Source: Natronospirales bacterium (GTDB lineage: Bacteria; Pseudomonadota; Gammaproteobacteria; Natronospirales; REEB76). Taken from it: a DNA stretch of 64,000 bases. Of the stretch, positions 35,735 to 46,126 are shown one piece after another. The position numbers and the translations under genes were made by a program. The notes below the pieces were generated by a model, which was given only the letters and a program-made list of their open reading frames with translations, was not told where the DNA came from and ran no database searches. The DNA lies in assembly GCA_021816765.1 (NCBI GenBank), contig JAKAXB010000008.1:1-64000 (forward strand). The letters are read 5' to 3'. Every line of letters begins with the position of its first letter. The stretch's first letter is position 1.

Positions 35735-35768
35735 GAAAACGCGCGCGGGGGCCAGTGCCCCCGCGCGC
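35735..35768 (-). terminator. Terminator of the rpsF-rpsR-rplI operon
   Basis: GCGCGCGGGGGC (35741-35752) pairs perfectly with GCCCCCGCGCGC (35757-35768), a 12-pair stem with a 4-base loop. On the minus strand GTTTTC follows directly. It sits 23 bases after the rplI stop and separates the ribosomal operon from dnaB. Confidence 0.8.
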
Positions 35769-35790
35769 AGACCGGGTGATTGACTCCAAC

Positions 35791-36240
35791 CTATTCTTCC
35801 GCCACCACGGTTACCGTGATCTCCACATTCACGTCAGTGTGCAGGTGAATTTCCACCTTGTGCTCGCCGGCCACGCGGATCGGGCCCTGGGGCATGCGCA
35901 CTTCCTTGCGTTCTACCTTGATACCGGAGTTGGTCAGGGTTTCAGCGATGTCCACCGTGCCCACGGAACCGAACAGCTTGCCTTCATTACCCGCCTTGGC
36001 GGCAATGGTGATGCTTTTGCCTTCCAACTCCCGCTTGCGCCCCTGGGCAGCGGTGAACGTATCGGTTGCCTGCTTCTCCAGCTCGGTGCGGCGTTTCTCG
36101 AACTCGGCGATATTCTTCGCCGTGGCCGCCTTGGCCTTGCCCTGGGGAATGAGATAGTTGCGACCATAACCGGGCTTCACCTTTACCTTGTCGCCCAGGT
36201 TGCCGAGATTCTCGACTTTCTGCAACAGAATGACTTCCAT
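35791..36240 (-). CDS. rplI: 50S ribosomal protein L9
   Basis: This 149-residue protein of the L1-stalk base helps keep the reading frame. It starts [20 protein letters not shown] and has the [17 protein letters not shown] signature, a long central helix, and the C-terminal [16 protein letters not shown] domain. The ATG at 36240 gives the usual length; a frame that stays open upstream runs into rpsR and is ignored. It follows rpsR by 16 bases. Confidence 0.97.
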   Translation of the reverse strand: MEVILLQKVENLGNLGDKVKVKPGYGRNYLIPQGKAKAATAKNIAEFEKRRTELEKQATDTFTAAQGRKRELEGKSITIAAKAGNEGKLFGSVGTVDIAETLTNSGIKVERKEVRMPQGPIRVAGEHKVEIHLHTDVNVEITVTVVAEE

Positions 36241-36256
36241 GGGTGTTCCTCCCGCC

Positions 36257-36481
36257 TCAATGCTGGTCGGTGTAGGGCAGGAGCGCCAGGAAACGTGCGC
36301 GCTTGATGGCAAGCGCCAACTGACGCTGGTAGAAGGAGCTGGTACCGGTGATACGGCTCGGCACAATTTTACCGGTTTCGGTGATGTAGGCCTTCAGGGT
36401 GCCGATGTCCTTGTAATCAATCTCCTCCACATCCTCTGCCGTGAAACGGCAGAATTTACGCTTGCGAAAAAAACGTGACAT
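36257..36481 (-). CDS. rpsR: 30S ribosomal protein S18
   Basis: This 74-residue protein pairs with S6 on the 30S platform. It starts [20 protein letters not shown] and contains [18 protein letters not shown] and the [20 protein letters not shown] tail that define S18. It lies between rpsF and rplI, 30 bases after rpsF. No priB gene separates it from rpsF, unlike in E. coli. Confidence 0.97.
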   Translation of the reverse strand: MSRFFRKRKFCRFTAEDVEEIDYKDIGTLKAYITETGKIVPSRITGTSSFYQRQLALAIKRARFLALLPYTDQH

Positions 36482-36511
36482 GTTCAGAGTCCTCGTGATC
36501 GGTTCAGGTGA

Positions 36512-36937
36512 TTACACCGGCTCGGCGCGCACTTCTTCGTCACCGACGCGTTCTTCGTCGCCGCTATCGCCATCGCGCTCCTCGGCATCAAAACGCTCAA
36601 CGCGATCCTCCTTCTCCTCTTTGGGTTTGATGAGGAAGGAAGGCTCGGTCACCGCCACCTCGCGGCCGATGACCAGATGACGCAGCACCGCGTCATTGAA
36701 GCGGAACATGCCTACGAGCTCGTTGAGGGTGGGTAGACCGCACTCTATATTCATCAGAACATAGTGGGCCTTGTGAACCTTGGCGATGGGATAGGCGAGC
36801 TGGCGCCGGCCCCAATCCTCGATGCGGTGAATCTTGCCATCCTCGGATTCGATCATTGAGCGGTAACGCTCAATCATCGCGGGCACCTGTTCACTCTGGT
36901 CAGGGTGGACCAGAAACACGATCTCGTAGTGTCTCAA
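36512..36937 (-). CDS. rpsF: 30S ribosomal protein S6
   Basis: This 141-residue protein begins [20 protein letters not shown] and contains [20 protein letters not shown] and [10 protein letters not shown], which identify S6. The C-terminal tail after about residue 100 is longer than the core and highly charged ([20 protein letters not shown]), an acidic extension like that modified by RimK in E. coli, though without the poly-Glu end. It heads the rpsF-rpsR-rplI operon. A hairpin leader and a promoter lie upstream. Confidence 0.96.
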   Translation of the reverse strand: MRHYEIVFLVHPDQSEQVPAMIERYRSMIESEDGKIHRIEDWGRRQLAYPIAKVHKAHYVLMNIECGLPTLNELVGMFRFNDAVLRHLVIGREVAVTEPSFLIKPKEEKEDRVERFDAEERDGDSGDEERVGDEEVRAEPV

Positions 36938-36962
36938 CTCAAGGCTCCTTATGGACTGACCG

Positions 36963-36985
36963 GCTCCCCGTCTGAGCGGTGGAGC
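36963..36985 (-). ncRNA. Candidate S6:S18 autoregulatory leader hairpin
   Basis: In the rpsF 5' leader the minus strand reads GCTCC-A-CCG, a 6-base loop, then CGG-GGAGC, a hairpin with one bulged A. The rpsF mRNA of many bacteria carries a hairpin with an exposed CCG that the S6:S18 pair binds to limit its own synthesis. Position (25-50 bases before the rpsF ATG) and the CCG fit that motif, but here the CCG could also be paired, so it remains a candidate. Confidence 0.35.
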
Positions 36986-37017
36986 AAGGTTCCCGGCACG
37001 GGGCCGGAAGGGCGCGA

Positions 37018-37046
37018 ATCATACCGGAAGGGGTTCGGGCGTGCAA
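37018..37046 (-). promoter_or_regulatory. Promoter of the rpsF operon
   Basis: On the minus strand TTGCAC (37046-37041), a 17-base spacer and TATGAT (37023-37018) form a strong-looking sigma-70 promoter. The start point would be near 37011, leaving a leader of about 75 bases that includes the candidate S6:S18 hairpin. Confidence 0.6.
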
Positions 37047-37405
37047 ATTCAGGGGCCTGTGCCCACCCCCTTCCGGGGGAAAAAGAAAGTATTTTGTGCG
37101 GCCTGTGGTCGCGTAATTTATTGCCGGGTTCCGGTTCCGTCCCCGCACGACGGGTCCGTTACTTTGTGCGGACAAAGAGTTGGACGAAAGAAAACCGCCC
37201 CGGGGATTCCGCGCTGGCCTGAATGTGGCACAGAATCATCCCTGATGCGTTGGCCAGGGTATATATTCCTGTTCACCCGCTCGTTGCACGCGATTCGCCC
37301 TCGCGGCTCGCGTCCTCGGCGGCCGTGCTTACGGCACTGCCCTGTGCGGTCGCGCGAGCGTGGAAGCCTGCTACAGGTCATTCACGGCCGCAGGCCGCTC
37401 AAAAA
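37047..37405. other. Intergenic block between rlmB and the rpsF promoter, no credible gene
   Basis: No supported gene lies here. The block is rich in short open frames on both strands with no family match. Peptide stretches such as FFRPTLCPHKVTD and the DNA text AGTGCCGTAAGCACGGCCGC resemble, from memory, decayed dispersed sequences common between genes in xanthomonad-type gammaproteobacteria. It could be a degenerate repeat copy; no second copy was noticed in the window. It is downstream of the rlmB stop and might also slow transcription from rnr-rlmB. Confidence 0.3.
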
Positions 37406-38152
37406 TTACTTTGAAATACCGCGCTGCCGCAGGGCTTCAAACAACGCCACACCGGCGGCGACGGAGACGTTGAGACTCTCGACGCCGCCCGCCATGGGAA
37501 TATGGGCGAGAAAGTCGCATTCCGCTTTGGAGAGACGCCGCAGGCCCGAACCCTCGGCACCCAGCACCAGTGCCAGCGGCCCCTTCAAGTCCAGTTGATA
37601 GAGTGGCTGATCCGCCTCAGCCGCGAGACCCACGAGCCAGATATTTTGTTGCTTGAGCCAGCGCAAGGTGCGGGCAAGGTTGGTCACCTGGAAGAACGGC
37701 GTCATTTCCGCCGCACCCGCCGCCGCCTTGCGCACTCCAGGCGTCAGCTCCACCGCCCGGTCCCTGGGCGTGATAACGGCTTGCACGCCGGCGGCGTTGG
37801 CGCTGCGCAAACAGGCGCCGAGATTATGGGGATCCTGCACACCATCCAGCACCAGCAAAAATGCCGGCGACCTGAGCGCACCCACGAATGCCTTGAGATC
37901 GTCTTCATCACCCGCCCGGGCCGCGTCTGCCTGCGCCACCACACCCTGATGCCGGCCATTGCCGGTGAGCTCATCCAGTTTTTCCCGTGATACACGCTGC
38001 ACGGATACGTCCCGTTGTGCAGCCTGGGCCAGTAGTGATTCCAGACGCGCATCGTGGCGGCTGTCCTGTATCCAGAGTTGCTGCACCGGCCGCTGCCGCT
38101 CAAACAGCGCCATAACGGCATGCAATCCATACACGAGGTTTTCGCCGCCCAT
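37406..38152 (-). CDS. rlmB: 23S rRNA (guanosine2251-2'-O)-methyltransferase RlmB
   Basis: This 248-residue SpoU-class SPOUT enzyme methylates the ribose of G2251 in the peptidyl-transferase loop. It starts MGGENLVYGLHAVMALFERQ, a substrate-binding N-terminus, and the catalytic domain shows LVLDGVQDPHNLGACLRSAN, LALVLGAEGSGLRRL and IPMAGGVESLNVSVAAGVAL, the three SpoU motifs. It follows rnr by only two bases, so the two are co-transcribed, as in E. coli. Confidence 0.96.
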   Translation of the reverse strand: MGGENLVYGLHAVMALFERQRPVQQLWIQDSRHDARLESLLAQAAQRDVSVQRVSREKLDELTGNGRHQGVVAQADAARAGDEDDLKAFVGALRSPAFLLVLDGVQDPHNLGACLRSANAAGVQAVITPRDRAVELTPGVRKAAAGAAEMTPFFQVTNLARTLRWLKQQNIWLVGLAAEADQPLYQLDLKGPLALVLGAEGSGLRRLSKAECDFLAHIPMAGGVESLNVSVAAGVALFEALRQRGISK

Positions 38153-38154
38153 GT

Positions 38155-40416
38155 TCAGCGTTTCTTGTGCCGGAGCTTCTTTGCGTGCCGCGTGGCCGGC
38201 CGTTCGCTGCGCGTCTCCTGCGCCGAAATTATCGGCTCGAAATCTATCTTGTGTTCTTCCAGATTGACGTTGCTCACGCGCACCCGGATGGGGTCCGTCA
38301 AACGGTAGATACGACCGGAACGCTCGCCCACCATGCGATGCCCCACCGGATCATGGGAATAATAATCGCTGGGCAGCGAGGTGACGTGGACAAGTCCCTC
38401 CACGTACAAATCCTTCAACTGCACAAACAGACCGAAGGGCAGCACCCCGGTGATAAGACCGTCGAATTCCTCACCCAACTTGTCCTGCATGTATTCCGCC
38501 TTGAGCCAGTCCATGGCGTCGCGCGTGGCCTCGTCAGCGCGCCGTTCGGTCATGGAGCAGTGGCTGCCCAGGTTTTCCATCTGCGTCACGGAATACTGGA
38601 AATTCTTCGCCGAGCCGCCGCGCAGCACATGGCGGATGGCACGGTGCACCAGCAGATCCGGATAACGGCGGATGGGCGAAGTGAAATGCGCGTAGTGGCT
38701 CAATGACAGGCCAAAATGCCCGACGTTCACCGGGCTGTACACCGCCTGCGACAGAGAGCGCAACAACACCGTCTGGATGAGCGCTTTGTCCGGCCGCCCT
38801 TTCACCTTGTCCAGCAAGCGGGCGTAATGCATGGCATCCGGCTTCTGACCCCCGCCCAGGGAAAGCCCTAGGGTGCCGAGAAAAATACGCAGTTCCTTGA
38901 GTCCATCCGCATCCGGACTGGCATGCACGCGGTAGAGCGCGGGAATCTGATGTTTTTCCAGAAAGCGCGCTGCCTCCACGTTGGCGGCAATCATGCACTC
39001 CTCGATGAGCCGGTGCGCGTCATTGCGTACCAGCGGCTTGATGGCGGCGACCTTGCGATCCTCGCCGAAGATCACGCGCGTCTCGGTACTGTCGAAATCA
39101 ATGGCCCCGCGCTTTGCCCGTGCTTTGGCCAAGGCATGATAAACGCCATACAGGTTCTCAAGTTGGGACACCAACTGTGCATACTCGCGCCGCAGTTTTT
39201 CATCCTTATCCACCAGGATGCCCGCCACCCTGGTGTAGGTGAAGCGCGCGGCCGAGCGCATCAAGCCTTCATAAAAATGCGCCTGACTGATATTGCCCTC
39301 CGCACTCACACGCATGTCGCATACCATGCATAGCCGATCCACCTCCGGATTGATGGAACACAGGCCGTTGGACAGCACTTTCGGCAGCATGGGAATGACG
39401 CGGTCGGGAAAATACACCGAGGTACCGCGATTGCGCGCTTCCAGATCCAGCGCGCTGCCGGGCTGCACGTAATGAGAAACATCGGCGATGGCTACCAGCA
39501 AACGGAAGCCATTGCCCCTGCGTTCGCAATAGACGGCATCGTCGAAATCCCGGGCATCTTCGCCATCGATGGTCACCAGCGGCGTGTTGCGCAGATCCAG
39601 GCGTCCCTGCTTTGAGGCTTCCGGTACCGATTCATCGAAGGCACGCATTTCCCGCTGCACATCCAACGGCCAGTCATGCGGCAGTCCATGGGCGTGCACC
39701 GCCAGCTCCACTTCCATGCCCGGCGCGTGGCGCTCACCCAGGATGCGTGTCACCCGCCCGATGGGTTCGCTCTGCTTGTCCGGTTGCTGTGTGAGTTCCG
39801 CCACCACCATCTGGCCGGGACGCGCGCCGTTGCGTTCCGCGGCCGGCACCAGCACCGTGTGGGCGATGCGCGAATTGTCCGGCTGCACGAAACTCACGCC
39901 ATGCTCTTCCACGTAACGCCCCGCCACTTCGTGGGTGTTGCGTTCCAGCACGTCCACCAATGAACCTTCCGCGCGGCCGCGCGCATCCCGTCCCTGCACC
40001 CGCACCAGCGCCCGGTCGCCGTGCATGAGCGTGCGCATCTGGCGCGGTGGCAGAAACACGTCATCGCCGCCTTCGTCGGGCTTCAGGAAACCGAAGCCGT
40101 CGCGGTGACCGATGACCGTGCCCGCCACCAGAGGCAAGAGTTTCACCAGGCAGTATTCATCGCGGCGGTTCTGCACCAGTTGACCGTCCCGCAGCATGGC
40201 CGCCAGCCGCCGGCTCAGGGCCTCGAGTTCATCGGTATGACGGAGATGCAGATCCTGCGCCAGCCGCTCAAAGCGCAGTGGTGTACCTGCTTTTTCCAGC
40301 CAATGCAGGATCGCTTCGCGACTGGCGATGGGACGTGCGTACTTCTGCGCCTCGCGTTCCGCATAGGGATCGTGGGGGCGGCGCGCCGCTTTTTGTGGTT
40401 TTGGTTTTTTCTTCAT
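38155..40416 (-). CDS. rnr: Ribonuclease R
   Basis: This 753-residue 3'-5' exoribonuclease degrades structured RNA. It has an N-terminal winged-helix region, cold-shock-like OB folds (IGHRDGFGFLKPDEGGDDVF), the RNB catalytic core with IDGEDARDFDDAVY (metal-binding aspartates) and SHYAHFTSPIRRYPDLLVHR, and an S1 domain (FDGLITGVLPFGLFVQLKDL). Both the N- and C-terminal tails are lysine-rich (MKKKPKPQKAARRPHD). It is shorter than E. coli RNase R mainly at the tail. It diverges from tRNA-Leu. Confidence 0.96.
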   Translation of the reverse strand: MKKKPKPQKAARRPHDPYAEREAQKYARPIASREAILHWLEKAGTPLRFERLAQDLHLRHTDELEALSRRLAAMLRDGQLVQNRRDEYCLVKLLPLVAGTVIGHRDGFGFLKPDEGGDDVFLPPRQMRTLMHGDRALVRVQGRDARGRAEGSLVDVLERNTHEVAGRYVEEHGVSFVQPDNSRIAHTVLVPAAERNGARPGQMVVAELTQQPDKQSEPIGRVTRILGERHAPGMEVELAVHAHGLPHDWPLDVQREMRAFDESVPEASKQGRLDLRNTPLVTIDGEDARDFDDAVYCERRGNGFRLLVAIADVSHYVQPGSALDLEARNRGTSVYFPDRVIPMLPKVLSNGLCSINPEVDRLCMVCDMRVSAEGNISQAHFYEGLMRSAARFTYTRVAGILVDKDEKLRREYAQLVSQLENLYGVYHALAKARAKRGAIDFDSTETRVIFGEDRKVAAIKPLVRNDAHRLIEECMIAANVEAARFLEKHQIPALYRVHASPDADGLKELRIFLGTLGLSLGGGQKPDAMHYARLLDKVKGRPDKALIQTVLLRSLSQAVYSPVNVGHFGLSLSHYAHFTSPIRRYPDLLVHRAIRHVLRGGSAKNFQYSVTQMENLGSHCSMTERRADEATRDAMDWLKAEYMQDKLGEEFDGLITGVLPFGLFVQLKDLYVEGLVHVTSLPSDYYSHDPVGHRMVGERSGRIYRLTDPIRVRVSNVNLEEHKIDFEPIISAQETRSERPATRHAKKLRHKKR

Positions 40417-40445
40417 GCAATGAGTAACTTAGGTAAAGCGTGACA

Positions 40446-40474
40446 TTGACACAGTGGGACGCTGTCGGTAAAGT
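40446..40474 (+). promoter_or_regulatory. Promoter of tRNA-Leu
   Basis: TTGACA (40446-40451), a 17-base spacer and TAAAGT (40469-40474) form a sigma-70 promoter with a perfect -35. The start point near 40481 leaves about 30 bases of leader before the mature tRNA. Confidence 0.65.
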
Positions 40475-40511
40475 GCCGCCCTCCCGCATCGGCTGTATTT
40501 GGCCTGCCCCT

Positions 40512-40596
<85 letters not shown>

Positions 40597-40630
40597 GCAT
40601 CATTACCCGTACACGCCAACAATCTAAAGC

Positions 40631-41932
<1,302 letters not shown>

Positions 41933-41948
41933 CTACCCCCCAATTTCC

Positions 41949-42143
41949 TCAGAACAGGCCGCGTGCCAGATATAGCAGAATAACGCCCACGATCATGCTC
42001 GCCAGGCCCGAGATCCGCAGTACGCGATCATGGGCCTGGACCACGGTAGCCAGCGTGCGCTTGAAACTGCGCGGATTGATAAACGGCATGATGCCCTCGA
42101 TCACCAGCATGAGCCCGATTGCCGTCAGTAGTGCCATCCACAT
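41949..42143 (-). CDS. DUF2065 (YjeT-like) small membrane protein
   Basis: This 64-residue protein has two membrane segments (LLTAIGLMLVIEGIMPFI and ISGLASMIVGVILLYLARGL) joined by a loop with NPRSFKRTLATV. That is the DUF2065/YjeT pattern. The position between hflC and purA is conserved in gammaproteobacteria. Function is unknown. The 180 bases between it and hflC hold no gene; a GC palindrome followed by T6 there (near 42262-42276) reads on the wrong strand to end hflC. Confidence 0.88.
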   Translation of the reverse strand: MWMALLTAIGLMLVIEGIMPFINPRSFKRTLATVVQAHDRVLRISGLASMIVGVILLYLARGLF

Positions 42144-42323
42144 AACGTATGCCCTGTTACTTGTTTCAGGTCTGGCTTGCAGTCCTTGCGGATCGGGGTG
42201 AATGCAACCAGTCCCGCCAATCCTGGTAATCCCCCGGCAAGCGGCACAGCATAGCGTATACCCCGCGGGATTTTTTATCCGGGTGCGCTTCGCCCACCCC
42301 GAGCTTCAGTGCTGCCACCCATG

Positions 42324-43229
42324 TCACCGGTGCGCCGCGGCAGGCGGCTTGAGACCGTCAAAGTATTTCAGAAACCCACTGTCCGGACCGAGCACGATGA
42401 TACTGTTGTTCTTGCGGATGACGCGTCGGTAGGCTTCCAGGCTACGGTAAAAGCGGAAGAATTCCGGATCCTGTCGGTAGGCGCGCGCATAAATCGCCGT
42501 GGCCTCGGCTTCCGCCTGCCCACGGATTGTCTGCGCCCGGGTTTCGGCCTGGGCGAGAATCACCGCCTGCTGCTGATCCGCTTTGGCACGGAGTTCGTCG
42601 GCGGAAACGCTGCCCTGGGCACGGATTTGCGCGGCCTGCGCCGATTGTTGTGCACGCATGCGCTGATACACCGCATCCAGCTGATCCCGCGGGAGAGTAA
42701 GCGCCGTAAGACGTACCGCCTGCACTTCCGCGCCGAGAGCGTGCATCTGCGCATTGAGTCTGCCGGGCAAGTCCCGCAGGAGCGCGGTGTCGCTGCCCGT
42801 GAGCAGTTCGCCGGACGTGTGCGCGGCAAACAATTGGCGCAGCAGTGCAGTGAGCGCATCGTTGATACGGCGTGCACCGCTGCCCTCGTCGCAATCGGTG
42901 GCACGGCAGAAAACGCCTGCATCGCTGATGCGCCATACGGCGGCATAACCTGCATCGAATGTCTTGCCGTCGGCTGTCACGAACTTCATGCGCCCGCCGT
43001 TCTCACGCTCGCCATTCAACGGGATCCACTGCGCATCCAGACCGGCGATCTGTTCCATGAAGGGCAGCTTGAAATGCAACCCGGGTTTGAGACCGGCTTC
43101 CACCACGCTGCCAAAGCGCAGGCGCACGCCCGTCTGGCCTTCAGGCACCACGCCGACGCTCTGACTGACCAGCAGCAGCACAATGATGGCGAGAATAAGA
43201 CTGATGAAGCTACGGTGCAGCGGCATCAT
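42324..43229 (-). CDS. hflC: HflC, SPFH-domain regulator of FtsH
   Basis: This 301-residue inner-membrane protein forms large cages with HflK around the FtsH protease. One N-terminal membrane segment (ISLILAIIVLLLVSQSV) is followed by the SPFH domain (PEGQTGVRLRFGSVV, LKPGLHFKLPF) and a coiled-coil region rich in Ala, Glu and Gln (QTIRGQAEAEATAIYARAY). The tail FFRFYRSLEAYRRVI and SIIVLGPDSGFLKYF is typical. Its start overlaps the hflK stop (ATGA), so translation is coupled. Confidence 0.95.
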   Translation of the reverse strand: MMPLHRSFISLILAIIVLLLVSQSVGVVPEGQTGVRLRFGSVVEAGLKPGLHFKLPFMEQIAGLDAQWIPLNGERENGGRMKFVTADGKTFDAGYAAVWRISDAGVFCRATDCDEGSGARRINDALTALLRQLFAAHTSGELLTGSDTALLRDLPGRLNAQMHALGAEVQAVRLTALTLPRDQLDAVYQRMRAQQSAQAAQIRAQGSVSADELRAKADQQQAVILAQAETRAQTIRGQAEAEATAIYARAYRQDPEFFRFYRSLEAYRRVIRKNNSIIVLGPDSGFLKYFDGLKPPAAAHR

Positions 43230-44359
43230 GCGCCTTCCTTGCCGCTGGCAGCGGCGGGCGCCGGGGTGACGGGATGCATGCCGGTGGTTTTCTTGTCCGG
43301 TGCAGCGGGTGCGGATACCGCTTGCGGGCCGGCGAACGGCTGGCCAAGTTGTACGGTCACGCTGCCGTTCCTGGCGTCCACAATCACTTTATTGGCATTG
43401 CCCAGGATGTCCTGCATGGTCTGCAGATAGAGTTCATCGCGAGTGAGTCCGGGCGCCTTGCGGTAGGCGGCGAGGATTGCATCAAAACGCGCGGTGTCTG
43501 CGCTGGCCTGTCCCACCCGCATAGTACGGTAAGCCTCGGCCTCCGTCAGTTTTGCGGCCGCTGTGGCTTGCGCCCGAGGCAGCAAATCATCGGCATAGGT
43601 CCGGGCTGCTGCCTGCGCCTCGCTGGCATCCTGCCGGGCTTTTTGCACACCGGCGTGGGCGGCAACCACCGTCATGGGCACGCTCACCCGCTGAAACACG
43701 AGGCGCGTCACCGCCAGTCCGGCATGATATGGGCGCAAAGCGATTTCCAGCGATTGACTCGCACGTGCTTCCACCGCGTCCCGGCCGCTCCCCAGGAGGT
43801 CCGCCAAGGTGCTGTGGGCAATGGCGGCACGCACCGCAGCGTCCGTCAAACCTCCCAGCAGGGCCTTGGCACCGGCATCGGTACTCATACGCACTCGTGC
43901 GGGGGCAGCGACATCAAACAGGTAAGCGCGTACATCCTCTATGTGGTAATACACCAGCGTGTCCACCACCACGATATTACCGTCGCTGGTCAGCAACCTG
44001 TTGTAGCTGTGTGCATAGTCGCGGCCCTGCACGCCACTGACGATATCCGCACGACCGATGGGCCAGGGGAGGTGCCAGTGCAATCCAGGTTGCGTAACAT
44101 CTACGTAGCTGCCAAAAACCAAATTCACGCCGCGATTACCGGGCGCCACCCTGTAGAAGCCCGAGATCAGCCAGGCCGCAACAATCACCGGCAGCAGCCA
44201 CCATAGCGCGGCTGCATGAAAATGCTGCCGGCCGCCGTGCTTGCCGCCGAACAATACGCCGAGCCGCTGCTGCAGATTCTTCACCATCCGCTCCAGATCA
44301 GGCGGACGGTTGGCGTTATTCCACGGATCCTTATCCTTCCCTGGTTCATTCCACACCAT
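43226..44359 (-). CDS. hflK: HflK, SPFH-domain regulator of FtsH
   Basis: This 377-residue partner of HflC starts MVWNEPGKDKDPWNNANRPP, the standard opening. One membrane pass (AALWWLLPVIVAAWLISGFY) precedes the SPFH domain (RVAPGNRGVNLVFGSYVD and GLHWHLPWPI), a coiled coil with alanine and glutamine, and a Pro/Ala-rich tail. The ATG at 44359 is chosen over a start 15 codons upstream to match the family. It lies 114 bases after hflX. Confidence 0.95.
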   Translation of the reverse strand: MVWNEPGKDKDPWNNANRPPDLERMVKNLQQRLGVLFGGKHGGRQHFHAAALWWLLPVIVAAWLISGFYRVAPGNRGVNLVFGSYVDVTQPGLHWHLPWPIGRADIVSGVQGRDYAHSYNRLLTSDGNIVVVDTLVYYHIEDVRAYLFDVAAPARVRMSTDAGAKALLGGLTDAAVRAAIAHSTLADLLGSGRDAVEARASQSLEIALRPYHAGLAVTRLVFQRVSVPMTVVAAHAGVQKARQDASEAQAAARTYADDLLPRAQATAAAKLTEAEAYRTMRVGQASADTARFDAILAAYRKAPGLTRDELYLQTMQDILGNANKVIVDARNGSVTVQLGQPFAGPQAVSAPAAPDKKTTGMHPVTPAPAAASGKEGA

Positions 44360-44473
44360 GACAGCGAACCCCCGATTAAACGAATTGCCGTGAAGCTGCC
44401 TCAAAAACGTCGCGAGCGCCGACGCATGCTACCAAAGTCTTGCCAAGCGCAGCAGTGAACGGGCTGACCTCAA

Positions 44474-45757
44474 TCAAAGCGTGAGCAGCGAGGGATTCAG
44501 TCCCTCACGATGACACAGTCGCTGATATTCGCTGCGTGGCAATTCAATCTGCAACAGGGAACTGCCATCCTGCTCCACTTTTTCCTCGCGCACCGCGCCC
44601 AGACCAAAAAAAGCTGCACGCGCGCGGCTCTGGGCCGGTGCAAGCTTCAGCCAACCCTGCACCGTTTCGCTGCGCAAGCGTTCCGCAATGGCCTGCCGCA
44701 GCAGATCCAACCCGGCGCCGCTCATGGCCGACACCCACACACGGCGCGGCTTGCCATCGAGACCGTTTTCCACCGCCGGAAGCTGCCCCGTCAGATCAAT
44801 CTTGTTGAACACCTCGAGTTGCGGCACGCCTTGTGCACCGATTTCCGCAAGTACCGAGTTCACGGTCTCAATATATACGTCCCGTTGCGGGTCACTGGCA
44901 TCCACTACATGCATCAACAGCTCCGCCTCCTCCGTTTCCTGCAGGGTGGAACGGAACGCCGCCACCAAGTCATGGGGTAACTGACGGATGAAACCCACCG
45001 TATCCGCCAGCACCAGTGTGCGGCCTTCATCGAGATGGAGACGTCGCAGCGTGGTATCAAGGGTGGCGAACAGCTGATCTGCGGCAAACATCTCGGCGCC
45101 GGTGAGCTCGTTAAACAGGGTGGACTTGCCGGCATTGGTATAACCCACTATTGAGACGGTAGCCACCTTATGGCGCAGGCGCGTACGCCGGCCCTGTTCG
45201 CGCTGTTCGCACACCCGCTGCAGACGTTTTACCAGTTGTTGTATGCGTTTGCCGATCAGGCGGCGGTCCAGTTCCAGCTGGGTCTCGCCGGGGCCGCGCA
45301 GACCGATACTGCCGCCGCGTTGCCGTTCCAGATGCGTCCAGCCGCGTACCAGACGCGTGGCGATATGGCGGTGCTGGGCAAGTTCCACCTGCAGCTTGCC
45401 TTCAAAGCTGCGCGCGCGTTGCGCAAAGATATCGAGTATCAGACCGGTACGATCCAGCACCCGGCAGCTGAGGAATTTTTCCAGGTTGCGTTCCTGGCTG
45501 GGCGAGAGTTGGTGATTGATCAGCACCAGATCGGCATGCGTCTCCAAGACCTTGGTGCGCACTTCCTCCGCCTTGCCCTCGCCGATGAAAAAATGCGATT
45601 CCGGCACGCGCCGGTTACCGGTCACCACCGCCAGCACTTCCGCGCCCGCGGCTTTGGTGAGTTCCTTGAATTCCTGGAGCAGCTCGTTGCCGGTTGAGGG
45701 ATCGAGGTTGAGGTGAACCAGAACGGCTCGTTCACCGCTCTTTGGACGCTCAAACAA
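44474..45757 (-). CDS. hflX: GTPase HflX, ribosome-splitting factor
   Basis: This 427-residue GTPase releases stalled ribosomes under stress. The start is an unusual TTG, supported because the resulting MFERPKSGERAVLVHLNLD aligns with the known N-terminus. The N-terminal glycine-rich region is followed by an arginine-rich helix (GGSIGLRGPGETQLELDRR) and the G domain with IVGYTNAGKSTLFNEL, LADTVGFIRQLPHDLV and VFNKIDL. It lies 23 bases after hfq, the usual order. The TTG may keep its level low. Confidence 0.96.
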   Translation of the reverse strand: MFERPKSGERAVLVHLNLDPSTGNELLQEFKELTKAAGAEVLAVVTGNRRVPESHFFIGEGKAEEVRTKVLETHADLVLINHQLSPSQERNLEKFLSCRVLDRTGLILDIFAQRARSFEGKLQVELAQHRHIATRLVRGWTHLERQRGGSIGLRGPGETQLELDRRLIGKRIQQLVKRLQRVCEQREQGRRTRLRHKVATVSIVGYTNAGKSTLFNELTGAEMFAADQLFATLDTTLRRLHLDEGRTLVLADTVGFIRQLPHDLVAAFRSTLQETEEAELLMHVVDASDPQRDVYIETVNSVLAEIGAQGVPQLEVFNKIDLTGQLPAVENGLDGKPRRVWVSAMSGAGLDLLRQAIAERLRSETVQGWLKLAPAQSRARAAFFGLGAVREEKVEQDGSSLLQIELPRSEYQRLCHREGLNPSLLTL

Positions 45758-45780
45758 TGCGCCGCCCCGGCATGCGCTGG

Positions 45781-46035
45781 TCAGGCGCTCTCGCCGCCCG
45801 TCTCTCCAACGGTCTCATCGGGCGCCATATTGACATGACGGCTCGGCACCACAGTGGAAATAGCGTGCTTGTACACCATCTGACTCACGCTGTTCTTGAG
45901 CAGGATGACAAATTGATCAAAGGACTCGATCTGCCCCTGCAACTTGATTCCATTAACCAGATAAATCGAGACCGGCACTTTATCCCGGCGCAGTGTGTTC
46001 AGGAAGGGTTCCTGCAGGGACTGACCTTTGGCCAT
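45781..46035 (-). CDS. hfq: RNA chaperone Hfq
   Basis: This 84-residue hexameric chaperone pairs small RNAs with mRNAs. It begins [20 protein letters not shown]; the Sm1 part ([20 protein letters not shown]) and the Sm2 part ([12 protein letters not shown]) are complete. The C-terminal tail is short (about 15 residues) compared with E. coli. The ATG at 46035 is the family start; the frame stays open upstream into miaA, which is ignored. The order miaA-hfq-hflX is conserved. Confidence 0.97.
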   Translation of the reverse strand: MAKGQSLQEPFLNTLRRDKVPVSIYLVNGIKLQGQIESFDQFVILLKNSVSQMVYKHAISTVVPSRHVNMAPDETVGETGGESA

Positions 46036-46126
46036 GACTCGTCTCCTCGTTTTAGTTATCTCTGTCTCTGGGCTCATTGAGTGGCCCGTTTTGTAATGGA
46101 TGCCGTGGCATTGTAGCACAGCAGCT

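Noticed and set aside
42262-42276. CCCGCGGG followed by T6 as a terminator after hflC
   Set aside because: The T-run is on the plus strand, where no gene ends; the stem has no room for a loop.
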